64,000 nt of DNA, from contig NC_072451.1 of assembly GCF_027596085.1 (NCBI RefSeq), forward strand, positions 1,546,877 through 1,610,876, written 5' to 3'. Source of the DNA: Anoplopoma fimbria. Lineage: Eukaryota; Chordata; Actinopteri; Perciformes; Anoplopomatidae. Positions 16,554-31,889 of this stretch are shown here, in pieces. Position numbers and translations under genes: made by a program. The notes beneath the pieces are model-generated. The model was not told the origin of the DNA. It did no database searches and saw only the letters and a list, made by a program, of their open reading frames with translations. Positions within the stretch are counted from its first letter, which is position 1. Each line of letters begins with the position of its first letter.

Positions 16554-16703
16554 GTGCACTGTTCAACGTATCCTTTGTATCATATAAAGCTGATGTGACA
16601 GCAGCCAGAGCGAGAGATGACGGTCACCTGCAAACCCTAAACAAGCATGATTGATGACTGTAAACTGGCAAAATGGCTTCATGATGCCGGCAAACATGAA
16701 CAT

Positions 16704-16708
<5 letters not shown>

Positions 16709-16786
<78 letters not shown>
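16709..16786. repeat. (TG)n microsatellite
   Basis: 39 uninterrupted units. Confidence 0.98.
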
Positions 16787-16787
<1 letters not shown>

Positions 16788-17314
16788 CATCCGATTTGTA
16801 TGAGTGATGAAGTGATTACACATGGCATCAAGGAGGAATGTCCGGTATGCATGTGTGTTTGCGTGTCTCAGTTGATGCAGCACACTTCTCTCCAGGTTTG
16901 TTTTTCTTTCTTTGCAGACCTCAAAAAGCTTTGATCAACACATTTAAAGATTTTCTTTTTACCATAAACTAAATTCAACAAGTGTAAATATTTTTTTTTT
17001 TTTTACAAGTTTACAATAAGGCCGAGAAAGTTAAAGTACAGAACTGTAAATGCAGAGACCAAGTTAATAGCATAGCTTACAAAAAAACCACTTTTCTCCA
17101 TATAATTATGTGTACTTTGTGTACTACTACAATAACACTGTCTTGTAAACAGCTTAACACAAATAGTAACTTAGTTAAAAAGGGTTTCAGTTCCTTATTG
17201 AGCCATGTTTTAAGCACAATGGCCCTGTTAGATGTGTTCAAGGCCCCTGTGGACACTATGTCTCCCTGCTCCTCTCCTTCACTCAGCTCCATGGCTCTGC
17301 TCCGGTAGGTTTTA

Positions 17315-19630
<2,316 letters not shown>

Positions 19631-19722
19631 TCTAGTGACCTCACGGGGGCGTGGTCCATGCAGGAGTCGGCTCGACCAACCGGCTCGATCCGGCCGTTTT
19701 CTTCTTCTCTGGCCTCGTCCTC
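19631..19722 (-). CDS. pard3: pard3 exon: acidic linker before PDZ1
   Basis: This is a small 92-nt exon with acceptor tgttccag and donor gtaagt. The correct reading is EDEAREEENGRIEPVGRADSCMDHAPVRSL plus GA of a split Glu codon. It follows WLERQEQ of the previous exon without a break and continues into (E)DIIKLVEV of PDZ1. It matches the mammalian [24 protein letters not shown] region. The acidic start and the RIEPVG(R/H)AD core are the conserved parts. It lies alone in the gene, 20.8 kb from the preceding exon and 2.2 kb from the next. The long open frame that overlaps this exon in another phase is a shadow. Confidence 0.92.
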
Positions 19723-20420
19723 CTGGAACAAAAAGCACAGAACAATCAGAGGGAGAGCGAGAACGGCTACGAAGCTCGTTATAGCCGTGTTCTTCGTTGG
19801 TGTGAAGTAGGTGACATGTCTTGAACCTGAATCACGACCTTTGCCGCCGTCACATCAACCCTTAAAAACTCAAGTATCGTTCAGGAGCTAAAAAGTAGGC
19901 GGAGCCGCTAACCTGACGAAGCCACGGCGAACAGATGGGAGGAGGTCTCCCACAGGTGTAAAAATACATGCACTCTAAAGATGCATCCAAAATGACATTG
20001 CCTTTGTTCTCCTCTAGTATCAACTGTTAGGACGCTTGGTCTGTTTGAACACTGAAGCTGAGACTCATGACACGTACACACAAACGCAGGCCTTTGAAAG
20101 CAAAGAGGAGAAAAATGAGAAGGTCATTAAAATTTCAGAGCGACACCGGAGAGGAGAGATGAGCGAGGAGAAGCAGCAGCAGCAGATCTGGCCTCCACGG
20201 CAACCGGGTCGCCTCATCAGTATGAAAATGAGCCCGCCGTTACCGTGGCTGCCGCACGGTTGCCATGACACTTTGGGTGCCTGGAGGACGTACAGCTACA
20301 GGGCAGAGTACGAGTGTGAGCATGTGTGAGGAGCAGTGAGCAACGACTTCTGACTGCAGGCTTAAAGTGGAGACTGTCACAACGAGAACAGAAAGACAAG
20401 ATGCTCTCTGTTACAGACTG

Positions 20421-20421
<1 letters not shown>

Positions 20422-20506
<85 letters not shown>
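20422..20506. repeat. (TG)n microsatellite
   Basis: About 42 units. Confidence 0.98.
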
Positions 20507-20509
<3 letters not shown>

Positions 20510-20856
20510 TAATTTGTAGGAATGTAAAAGTCAAACGGTTTCCTTAATCAATCATCAGCAGCGTTTTAAAACAGCCAACACAGTAGCCAATAGCTCTGGA
20601 CTCATCTCTTTTTTTACTTTGTTTTAAGTTGTTATCTTTCATGTTTTCTTTTGTAACATCTTGGACCAAGTTAAAAATACCAATTCCAACATGCCCCCCT
20701 TAGATCCAAAGTGTCTTGTATATCCACAGATAAATCAAACTAAAAAACATGAAGAAACATTCATTTATTATAAAAAGCAATGTATGTTTTCTTGATGAAG
20801 GCTAAAGGGTCATCCCAACCCAAAGAATAAAGGCAATTGCATCATATATGAATTAA

Positions 20857-21288
20857 AGGGGACATATCATAATAATTTCCAGGTTCATAGTCATATTTGG
20901 GTTTCTACGAGAACATGCTTACATGCTTTTTATCTTCATAAACATTGTTTTTCTAATACTGTCCATCTGAATAAACCTGTATTCACCCTCCGTATGAAAT
21001 GCTTCGTTTCAGCGCCTGTCTCTTTAAGACCCTGTCCTGAAGAAGCACACTCTGCTCTGATTGGCTCGCAAGAAAAATATGGTGCACCTTTCCAAAGGTA
21101 GCTCTCAAAACCGTGGGTGAAGATACTCAGATGGAGGGGGCAGAATATTTCAATGAACCTGCATGTGACATGAGTGGAGGCAAATGTGATTGGCTTGTTG
21201 AATCACATGTTTTTTGATCTTGGAAGGCCACAAAAAACGAGAAATTAAAAACTGACTGAAATGGTAGGTTTTTCACGATATGTCCCCT
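20857..21288. mobile_element. Intact piggyBac-like MITE, copy 2
   Basis: The element starts AGGGGACATATCATAA and ends CACGATATGTCCCCT, so the outermost 12 bases are perfect inverted repeats. TTAA flanks both ends (20853-20856 and 21289-21292), the target duplication typical of piggyBac-type transposons. At 432 bp it is non-autonomous. The interior contains two CCAAT-like 'gattggct' words. It is in the opposite orientation to the copy at 9544. Confidence 0.85.
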
Positions 21289-21961
21289 TTAAAATGTAGA
21301 AATGCAGTCACTCCACCACCCCTTAGAGGAAAGAGGACTATTGCTGACAAATGCCTCATTAAATTGCTCTGCCTTAACGTCCTGACAACAGCCTTAAAAA
21401 TAAAAGTATATGTGGAAGACTATAAAGAAGACAGATGGACAGAAAGGACATTCCTCGGATCGGTGGACAGCAGCGCTGCATTCCAAGATATTTCACAGCA
21501 CCATAAAGGACTAAATATATGAGCATTTATGAAGAGAACATCGCCAACAATGTGTTCCACCATATGGTGAAAGCCTATGATTTATTTACTATCACTGTAT
21601 GGATAGTATGTTTGTTTTGTTAAGTGTATGGAGAACCTCTGCACGCATGATCCTATACAAGACACAAGCGCACACCGAGGCCAGATAAAGAGAAAAGACC
21701 CGCAGACAGAGAGAGAATAACAACTCAGAGAGTCTTCGAAACACATCTAACACTATTCAATATTCATCAGGAGACGGGGAAGTGAGGCCGGGGGACATCA
21801 GAGAGGGAGAGGAAGTCGCTATCTGAGGAAGAGCAAATGAGATCGGCATTCATCAGAGCACACGCAGGCATCTCACACACACACCCTTCATTTCAATACG
21901 CACCATCTCCCAGGAATCTGGCTGCACACTGACAATTCTATTCCACAGCCAGACAGAGACG

Positions 21962-22070
<109 letters not shown>

Positions 22071-22756
22071 TCATTGTGTGTATGTGCAGGAAAGATAACA
22101 AAGGAGGAGGTGATAAAAAGTAGGGAAACGAACTGAGAGTGCGGTAAACAATGTCTTTACAGCGTTATATATTCATTTATAGTTTCTGCCGTGGGTCAAT
22201 AAATCCAATCAACTCTGGAACAATATGATTACAACAGCCTCCATCGACTGCAGTGGTTTGGGTTTTCTCCATTCTCCCACACAGACCTGTTGATAATTGT
22301 CCAAAGACTGATGGACATAATGGACATGTGGTTTGAACAGTCCAGACTGATACTCTCTGTAGTAGCTGTGGAGATGACCTTCTGAGTACTTCTCATGCAT
22401 TTGTGCTTAAAAATGTTGTTTAAGTTTTTAGAACGAAATGGAAAAATTACTATTGACTAAAACCTTCAAATGTAAAATGATATGATGGGAAGATTCAGAG
22501 AAGCTACTAAATGGAGCTTGTGGTGAGAAACTGCTGTTTCAAAAGGTCAGAATGAAATTTGAACCTCAGCTGATGGAGGAGGTTTTTCTTTTCACTCTTT
22601 CCAACATCTGCTGTTAAAAAGGTTTTAGGTCCACCTGCTCTGAAGGACAGGCCTCTTTTTGTGCTGAAAAGAAATGGCTTCGTAAAAAACTAAATCCTTG
22701 TTAACAGTTAAGTTTCAGATTACATGCCTGTCCTTACAAAAGTCCTCATTTTGTAA

Positions 22757-22882
22757 TTTATCCTTTTAGACATTTGTATGAAATGATCATATCTAGCCTA
22801 TGTATTCTTGAGTTATGGCCAAGAACTTGTATTTGTGAGTTTACAGTGACCTTTGACCTCAAAAGTCTTATCAATTTATCTG
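22757..22882. repeat. Dispersed repeat family B, left half of an interrupted copy
   Basis: atttatccttttagacattt through cttgagttatggccaagaac, gacctttgacctcaaaagtc and atcaatttat align with 26155-26285 of another copy. The alignment stops where family A sequence begins (actgtatataaaaag) and resumes after it at about 23290. Confidence 0.75.
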
Positions 22883-23288
22883 ATAGACTGTATATAAAAA
22901 GTAGACGTAGTCATCGCGACGTCACCAATTGGTTTGTGGACTGCCGTTGTATAACCTTGACTTGTGCGAATTCGCTGACGCCACTTTGGAATAATGCCAT
23001 TGCCATGTGAACCTGCTTTATGGTCTGTTTGACTCTAAATGGAGCATCATTTACTAAATGAACATCATGCTGTATTGAAGAAGACTTGAAACTAGAGATT
23101 GAGACCATAAACTCATGTTTACAATGTTTACTGAGGGAATAAATCAAGAGAGAAGTAGAGTCATTTTCTCATAGACTTCTATACAACCAGAGGAGTCGCC
23201 CCCTGATGGACAGCAGAGAGAATGCAAGTTTAAAGACACTTCTGCATTGGCTTCACTCGGCAGAACCAGAGGTTGCCGCCTGCCTCGT
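22883..23288. repeat. Dispersed repeat family A, copy 2, inserted into family B
   Basis: This longer copy begins near gactgtatataaaaagtag with the gacgtcaccaattggtttg block, which I recall as the usual start of this teleost family. It then shares the segment 23039-23284 with copy 1 at 5226. It splits a family B copy in two. Exact ends and target duplication are not certain. Confidence 0.75.
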
Positions 23289-23378
23289 CATTGAGTCCAG
23301 ATGGATGTTTGTGCCAAATTTGTGGAAATTTCCTCCTGGGGTTCCTGAGATATAGCGTTCCGGATGGACGTACAATCC
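23289..23378. repeat. Dispersed repeat family B, right half of the interrupted copy
   Basis: cattgagtccagatggatgt, ttgtgccaaatttgtggaaa and ttcctgagatatagcg continue the family B alignment where 22882 left off; compare gagtctaagtgagcctttgt at about 26288. Confidence 0.75.
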
Positions 23379-24032
23379 AAATCAAATAGAGCACAGCATG
23401 ATTTATTCATGCTAAAATGTAGCATGGTCTCTTGTTTAAATTGTTAGTTATGTTCACATGAGCCATGCAAGCCGTTTATTTATTTTTTTGGCTTTGCTAA
23501 AATATGAAAAAATGTGATATCTGAGAAGGAACAAAATAAAGAAAACTATGCTGCATCAGCTGTGAGGACAATAATGCATCCTCTTCTCAGCAGTAGCAAC
23601 AACTTAGCGCTGACTTTAACAGTCTGATTGACAGATTGGACCAATCAGCCTTTTTCTTCTACTTCCCCCTCCACCGTCCAGCAGCAGACACTCAGGGATC
23701 CACGGCCACACTTACACCAACCACACCGCGGAGACGTCGCCCATTCCCGTTGCCAGGAGTGGGAGATAGATAGCCGCATTAATAATTCAGGGCCGAATGG
23801 CGGGGTTAATGGCTAGCAGGGCAGACAGGCAGGCAGGTAGGAGGAGGAGGTGGACGAGGCGGCCGATGTGTTTTCCAGACGAGTCATTGTTTGTTTCCTG
23901 GACGTGGAGGAGGAGAGGCGAGCGGGCAGTTTTCAGGCTCGGGGGCTCATTAAAGATTAATAGGAGAATCCATTGGGGCCTGTCCTTTCTATCTCTCAGA
24001 GTAAATGAAGTGGTCTGCGCCTACAGTGTGTT

Positions 24033-24034
<2 letters not shown>

Positions 24035-24073
<39 letters not shown>
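24035..24073. repeat. (TG)n microsatellite
   Basis: 19 units; faces the CA array at 24184 across 110 bp, forming an inverted pair. Confidence 0.98.
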
Positions 24074-24076
<3 letters not shown>

Positions 24077-24181
24077 GGAGAGAGAGCGTGAGTGGAGTAA
24101 TGCTGCACTTTAATGAAGTGCTGCCCGCTCCCCTTTCCTGCAACTTTGACCACACTGTCACATACAAGCTGATGTGGATGT

Positions 24182-24320
<139 letters not shown>

Positions 24321-24759
24321 GAGGAAGAGAGGCGAACTTTGAATGCAGGGATGGAGTCCAGCTTTCTGAAGAAGCCGGCGAAAATCTTATGGGACAAAAT
24401 GCAAAAATAATTCATGTTGAATAATATAAAATATAATAATATATAGAAAAAAACTACATTTAGTCGGGTACAGATATTAAGAAAATTGTGGCATTGTACC
24501 GGGATTCTATCATTTCTGTGAAACTGCATTTAAATTTCATAATCCAAATCTGTTTAAATATGCATGAATTTTTCTCAGAAATGTTCGTCATTAGATTTGA
24601 TCCCGGAGTTGCCCGTCTTCAGACTGACAACCTCTGTGGAAGAATTTGATAGGAAGTGTGTTTGAACTGATGCAACGGTGAGAAACGTTGGCGCAACTAG
24701 TCAAGTTGACATCACCAATTAAGTCAAATCAAAGGAAAACTACAATTATTGCCTTCACG

Positions 24760-24960
24760 GTTGTAAGCCGCCGCCAACCAGTCAAGTTGTAGTTTATATC
24801 CATGTCGGTGGAAAATGTCATCACTCAGCAAATATCAAGGCGTTCCTGAGATATTGCGGTCAGGAGATTGGGACTGACATGAGGTCGCAGTTAACAAGTC
24901 TAGGTGGACATTTGTGCCAAATTTGAAGAAATTCAGAAGTTTGAGGAGGCGTGAAAAAGC
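24760..24960. repeat. Dispersed repeat family B, diverged copy
   Basis: It contains ccagtcaagttgtagttt, tatccatgt, gcgttcctgagatattgcgg and ggacatttgtgccaaatttg. These words are shared with the copies at 22757-23378 and 26118-26350, but partly in a different order, which suggests internal rearrangement. Confidence 0.65.
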
Positions 24961-26117
24961 ACAATCACATAAAGAGATACGTCCCTCACTTAATGGAGAT
25001 TATAATCAGCCTGAGGACGGCTGATTTTAACAGACACAGTGATTTACTTGCCAGTTGAGCAGGGCTGTCTATCAACCCTCAATATGTTTTGGGTAACAAT
25101 AGAAAAGAGTGCTTATCATCTAATACAAAAAAAAAAAATACAAAAAGCTGAGAATTTTTGGTCAGATTTGCAGGTTTTTTTTTTTTTCTCATTCTTTAAC
25201 AAGGTAGTTTCACATTTAATCTTGACTTTTGTTGGTTTTAGACATTTTTAGGTTGCGTCAAATTGTGCTTCTTAAGAAAAATCTTAAAATCTTGGTTTTA
25301 TATCCCTCAGGCTAAGGTAAACTTAATACTAGTGCCTTTTAGAAAGAAAGAGAAAATAACACCTAGCTAACCATTTGAGTGCTGTTTGACTAACAGTTTG
25401 AATGCAGTCTAGCGGAAATCTCCAGCATCTTTGATTTACTTTAAGACCTTTCAAAAAGAGGGAAACAACATGCAGAAATATACTCATTTAAGCTGTAAAG
25501 TTAAGAAACAATTGAGGATTTCTATTGAGTGATGCTTGCCTGTGCACTAGCAACGGTGCACCTCAATTATTATTAGAAAACTATGAAATTGTGCAGAAAA
25601 ACAAATGTGTTTGCCATCAAGAAGCACTTGGTCTTTTGAAAATCCAGACGCTCATTCCTCTCCTAATGAAAAGCACACACGCCATGAGGACAAATGATCA
25701 CATGTTGAACTGGAATACGCATCAGATCCACGGACAGGGAAACACACAATCCATCACTGTTAACGGATATCTGTGCCCTCTCCAGCAGAGCGCCACATGT
25801 CCACGACCGGACGAAACACCGAACCAGAAACTATAAATTAGGCTTGACCTCTGACCTTCCAACCTGAAGACCACTACACACCATCTGGGCCTGAGTTTGA
25901 AAACAGGAAGTTCAGCGAACATTACATTATAGACATGGCAATAGAGTATCTGAAGTTCACTACAGGTGTTTTAAGATTACGCTTTTCACAGGTGTTTCAT
26001 TGTACGACACCATATGGATGACTGACACCAAATCAACCCAAAAAGACAAAATCTCTGAATAACATCAAAGAAAAAAACCTTTAATTTAAAATAAATGACT
26101 CTCCCACTGTCTCAGAT

Positions 26118-26350
26118 AACCAGTCAAGTAGCAGTTTTCATCCATGTGTGTCCAACATGTTTTATCCAATTAGACATCTGTGAAAATCATCATACTTAGC
26201 ATGTGAACTCTTGAGTTATGGCCAGATATGTGATTTGTGAGGTCACAGTGAACCTTTGACCACCAAATTCTAATCATTCCATCCTTGAGTCTAAGTGAGC
26301 CTTTGTGCCAAAAAAAAAAGTAATTTCAAATCGTTCCTTAGATATCACTT
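26118..26350. repeat. Dispersed repeat family B, copy
   Basis: ccagtcaagtagcagttttc, actcttgagttatggccaga, gaggtcacagtgaacctttg and tgagcctttgtgccaaa match the family B copy broken by family A at 22883-23288. A 10-base A run follows 26310. Confidence 0.7.
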
Positions 26351-27190
26351 CCTGTGCAGCGCACAAAAAGAAATAAATAGACCAGTTAAAATAAATAAAA
26401 AAAACCTACAAATAGCTTCTGGGTCAGCGGGTGCACCCCTTTCAGGAAGAAAAGAAAATCTGATCAAGCTCTTGGGAGGCGAGACGGCTCCAGGTGTGCT
26501 CATCTCACAGGCGGCATATCTTTAGATTCCCAACAAAAAACACTCAGAAGGTTTCGTTGTCGCCCGCCTGACTGAACACAGACACACTTCATTGTGTCAG
26601 AGGGAATGCAATGATCAGATATCACTGCACACGACCTTCTATGTCTTATTTACCGGGTCAGTCACTGAGGTCACAGAATGTGCCGCATCGATGCTGCATG
26701 GTGTTGGATGTCAGGCTGACAGGGAAGCCGCATCTCACATTTTATTTAGCTGAGTGGTTGGTTTTTTTGCAGGGCGATTAAACAACGGAAAACAAAAAAC
26801 AACGGAAAACAAAAAACATGCCAAATTGGAAAAATCCAGATGTACTGGTTTCAAAAGTTTCAGACGGGGCCGTTTTCTTAGAAACAAATAATCCTGATCC
26901 TCCTGATCATGCTGATCCTGCAGAGCGTAACACAGTCCCATCTGTCAGGACGGAGAGACGTTTGATTAACGGGACGCCCGGCTCGGTGCGGGACCACAAT
27001 GCATCATTAAAAGCAAGCGTTCAATTACAGAGCCGTGCACTAATTCAATTAGTCTCCTTTGAAGACACTTTGATAATAGGATCCAGACGGGCCGACGGCA
27101 TCGTCAATAACTGCAGGATTCATTGAGCAGAGCGGACGTTATCAGAGCTAATATCATCCCGGGCCGTTACACAAGAACAGCAGGGTGGTG

Positions 27191-27192
<2 letters not shown>

Positions 27193-27233
<41 letters not shown>
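27193..27233. repeat. (TG)n microsatellite
   Basis: 20 units. Confidence 0.97.
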
Positions 27234-27236
<3 letters not shown>

Positions 27237-27689
27237 GTTTTGTGGTATAGAGGCGTATAGAAAATGTGGGGGAAACGAGGAAGAAAGGGCTTGTGTCTGC
27301 ATGTATGTATCTTTAGAAAAGAGGTTATTATGTATGTGCATTTCTGTCTAATAAAAGTCAGAGCTCAACAATGAGGATAGGCCGATAGCCAAGGGCAAGT
27401 AAAACGCCATTGAGGTTCCATTACGGTGCGTTCAAGCTCTATTCAGTATAAAATGTGTACTGAGCGTACACAAATTAAAAGGTCATCATGATGTAGTCGA
27501 ATGTGATCTTTTCTTAAAAGTTTTTGGTGAGAAATCTGGATAAATACAGCTGTTAGAGGGAGATGTTTTCACAGATATTTAAAATAGATATTAGATTGTG
27601 AGTACTGATATTTTTTATGTTTTTGGTACTCAGTACAAGTTCAGGTATCCGTATTGGGAAGCAAAAAATGCCTTCAAATTGTGTGTCAA

Positions 27690-27900
27690 TAGTTTGGGGA
27701 ATGCCGTTTCAACACAAAATCAGCTCCATAAAGAAATATTTTTGTTGTTTTTTTCCAAGTTGGTGTGACAGAACTTGACTTCAACCCCATCAAACACCTT
27801 CGGGCTGACTGCAAAACCACGACTTATCACACAACATCAGTGTTCCATGTGCAATGCTCTTGGAATGATTGAAAATCCTTTCAGTCGAAGTCATTTACAA
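27690..27900 (+). pseudogene. Tc1-like transposase relic, C-terminal end
   Basis: One frame near 27770 reads ELDFNPIKHLRADC, a decayed form of the Tc1/mariner catalytic-domain motif SPDLNPIEHLWDEL. The preceding gtttggggaatgccgtttca and ctccataaagaaat words match the usual nucleotide context in fish Tc1-like elements as I remember it. It is too damaged to encode an enzyme. A similar relic lies at 53780. Confidence 0.6.
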
Positions 27901-29099
27901 CAGTGGATTGTATTCAACTATCATATATACGGGTGTAATGTCCACATGTCGATATACTTCTGTCCTGTTATCATGCTCGGTCAGATAAAGTGTAGAAGCT
28001 ATAATCCAGTGTGTTTCCCCCCCCCCCCACAGCTCGTCTCCACACATTCTGTACCCGCAGCGCTGCGTCTGTGTACATCACAGAACTACCAGAGGCAGCA
28101 GCAATAACAGCGTGAGCAAAATGAGACTTCCAGCACTTCCTAAATTACCACGCCGCCGCGCTGTAGCGATCCACTTAATTCAAAACGGCAATTTCTGCAA
28201 TCCAATTCAATCACAGCGGATGGGGGTATCACCACGGCGAGATGTGCGCCCGCAATTTTCTCAGAAATAATAGACAATGGAGGCTCATCAGCAATGGAGG
28301 CAATTTCAAGACCCAGGTTTTTTAAGAAGCCGATGCTCCCAGGAGAGCTCAGTCAGCGTCACTCCAAATGGAATTGCAGAAAGGTGTGAACGACTCTTAT
28401 TTTTCAACTTGAGCGGGGTTTGCGTTGGAGTCAGCAAGCCAAGAAGGGCGGAGCAGGATGAATCCTCTCGATATTTAATAGAGATATCTTCTACGTAAAA
28501 ACACACTCAGATTAGTGAGAAGTGTTTCTACTGAGATGGAGTGAGTGACGGGACAGAAGAATGAAAGACGAGAGAAAAAAGAGGGGAAAAGGTAGACAGA
28601 CTGACTCACAGAGAATGACAGAGAGGCAGATAGGAGGACAGACTATTACACAGAGAAACAGGAAACCATGACAAAGCTGGTTCAAAGGATGACAAATGGC
28701 ACTTTGAAAACTCTCAACTCCAAACCTAAAGGGGATTCAGGAAACTTTGCTGTCAGAGCAAAAAAAAAGAAGCAAAATAAGGTTGTCCATCATGTTTGTT
28801 TACTTTAACAAAGCGTACATATCATTTTTTATTTTTACAAATAAAATTGTAGCCGTTAAAAATGATCATGCAGGCCAAAAGGTTTTGAGGGGAAAAAAAA
28901 AGGATGCTTTAGGATCCTGAGGCCCACGCCCCTCTGAGGCCTCCCAGCATTCCTCTGGTGTGGACGGATTATTTAGGCGGTAACGAGCCAGAGTCGGGCT
29001 GAACGTTGATGTAGGCCTGAGTCCAACACACACTGACAGAATCAGCTCGACTTGGCTCTACTGACAATGTCAAACATGACACAGGTGGAGGGGGAGTGT

Positions 29100-29105
<6 letters not shown>

Positions 29106-29182
<77 letters not shown>
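29106..29182. repeat. (GT)n microsatellite
   Basis: About 38 units. Confidence 0.98.
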
Positions 29183-29184
<2 letters not shown>

Positions 29185-29258
29185 ACAGTAAAGGAGTACA
29201 GTATATGGAGTGTGAGGGAGATGGAAAAGGCAGAGGGAGATGCCAATTTGGAGAAAAA

Positions 29259-29262
<4 letters not shown>

Positions 29263-29349
<87 letters not shown>
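29263..29349. repeat. (TG)n microsatellite
   Basis: About 43 units, 80 bp from the preceding array in the same orientation. Confidence 0.98.
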
Positions 29350-29351
<2 letters not shown>

Positions 29352-30650
29352 CCCATATGGGAGACGGAACTATGCGTCAGCTGGAATGGATCAGGCTCAC
29401 GCTGTGATGCTGAGTTCATTTATGCATATGAAGCAAGAACTGTGAGTGGGTCCCGATATATGATGGGTGACAAAATGAAGGGAAAAAAACAACCTTCATG
29501 AGGTGTCATAGTGGGGTGTTTAGCCAATTTTTCCATACATACACATGTGCTGGATTGGTGCTACTGGACGCATCAGGCCAGAACAGCAGGGGTCTGAAGA
29601 TTGATCCACTCATTTTGGTTTTTTTGGGGCATTTAAAACTTTTTGTAATGAAGCAGCAAAATCGAGAAATGTCAGGTTTATATCAGCAGCAACTTAAAAC
29701 GTCTGGAACAGCTGAAGGACACGCAGTAAAATAAAGGGAATATCTGAAAGCACGAACGGTGACGCAGGAGAGAAACTAAACTTCAAACCGCAGAGATTTG
29801 GTTAAAAGCTATAAAAGACTTTTTAAAAAACATCTTTCTCTCTCTGGTCTCCTGCCATAAATCGAGTGGTTGAGTCCTGCAACACACACTTGTGTGACGG
29901 GAAGAAGGGAGTTCGTCATTGGTTGGCTGATGGCTCTCCCAAATGCCATTCCCAAAAGTCAAGAATGAAATCTGAACCTCATATAATCGATAGATATACG
30001 TACATGCAGTGAGGTCCAAACACTGAAGCTCTACACACACACACACATAGTCAAATGTCTGCAAGTGAGTTTGTTTTCAGACTTGAAAAGGAAGTGAGAG
30101 AGGAGGGTGTGGATGTTATTGTAACACTGTTAGTCATAAAACATGAACTATACTTGATACATGTTCTAGCGAGGTAAGCAGAAATGTTTCACCACACAGA
30201 CACCTGGAGACGGAGTGGAGCGGGGCAGCTCAGGGCGTGAGGGATGTTTGTGTTCAGTCAGAATATCAACCGCAACCAACCAACCAAAGAAAGAAAGAAA
30301 GAGCAGGTATCACACATTAACACTGTAACATTACAGACTTATTTCAACTAAAACGTCAATATATGACTTTAAATACGCTCAACTATCAAACAAAAATTCT
30401 TGGAAGCTTATAAAAGTCAACTTTGCGGACTTGTTCTCCATCTGTGTGGTTTTATCAGATGTATAGTCACTGCTGCAGGTACTGTCTAAACCTGGTGGTG
30501 CTCTCAGTGTTTGTCCTGAACACAGAGGTGACCACAGTGAGCTACAGCCAATCACACGGCTTGTTACACGATGCGCCGTTTACCGAGATCGGACTTGGTG
30601 ATGGAGCAAAATAACCCCCTGAGGGAGCTGTGGATAATGGTGACAAGCAT

Positions 30651-30687
<37 letters not shown>

Positions 30688-30736
30688 ACACACACACACA
30701 CACGCACACGCACACGCACACGCACACGCACACACA
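30651..30736. repeat. Compound (CA)n/(CACG)n microsatellite
   Basis: CA units are interspersed with CACACG and CACG units, giving a locally CpG-bearing alternating purine-pyrimidine tract. Confidence 0.97.
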
Positions 30737-31830
30737 GAGACAGAAGGCCATTATTCTGGCTGACTCCAACTGTAATGGCTGCTGCTGAGAAGAAGAGAGT
30801 GAGCACAGAAACAAGTGAGGGAGACAACCACAAAAACTCACTCTCTCTGAATCCTCTCCCTCGATGACTTTCTGCTGCAGTGCTGTGCAGCAGTGTGAGA
30901 TGCACCTTCAGCAGAACATCAGCACAACCATGACTCAGGAGCTTCATATGAACCAAGACTCAGCATCTAAACTGTATCATTACTGACGGTTCCTTCTTTT
31001 CCCTTTCTCATCAACGAGGGTCTGTGATCACTGCAGCTGCTTCTGAATTTGCTTCTCCAGGAACACAGTTTTATATATTGTACATATTGTGATGTTTTAA
31101 TGTTTGTATCAGATGGTGTGTATCTATGTTCTATTTTGTCATTGACTTGCCTTTTAATTGATAAATCAATAAGTTGTTGTAGAGATTTTTGGGTTAATAC
31201 CATTTGTTACACAGATTTAATGCAAAATCTAACTATGTTTGTCAAACATTGGTCAAAAATGAACCCTTAAATACCACATTAAGAGTAAATCCACAGTAAA
31301 AACCCATGCTGTGATTTGATATAAAAAACTTTTAACGTGCAGAATTCTGAAAGAATTGCACTTTTCCTTTGAATGGATGGCGAGCACAAACGTCTCAGAA
31401 AGCCCCTTATTGTCAATATTCATAGAAAACCCATACATCCTCTGAATGCCATATGTCTGTAGTTTGTGTTTATTACGTTTGATGAGGCTGTGATTATCCT
31501 AGAGGTCACAACAGGTCATTTTAGACTTGTGGGATCCCATAGAACCCATTTTCAGTCACATATCTTGAGTTTAAGGGTGAAGGGACTTCTGTGAAAATGT
31601 CAGTTTTTCATTTCAACAACATTTTGTAGTGTTATCCAACCTCCTTTCCATCAAGCTAGCATGACAAGGTTATATGCAAATGATACAAATAGATTTGCTC
31701 TCGATGTAAAACAGATCCTCCTGTTTCTCTCGAAGGGTTACATGATCAAATGCCTTTTTTTCCAAGCAGTTGCTTTCTCATTTCAAACTGTTTTATCTTT
31801 AACATCATGGGACACTAAAACCTGGATGTG

Positions 31831-31836
<6 letters not shown>

Positions 31837-31884
<48 letters not shown>
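31837..31884. repeat. (TA)n microsatellite
   Basis: 24 units. Confidence 0.97.
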
Positions 31885-31889
<5 letters not shown>

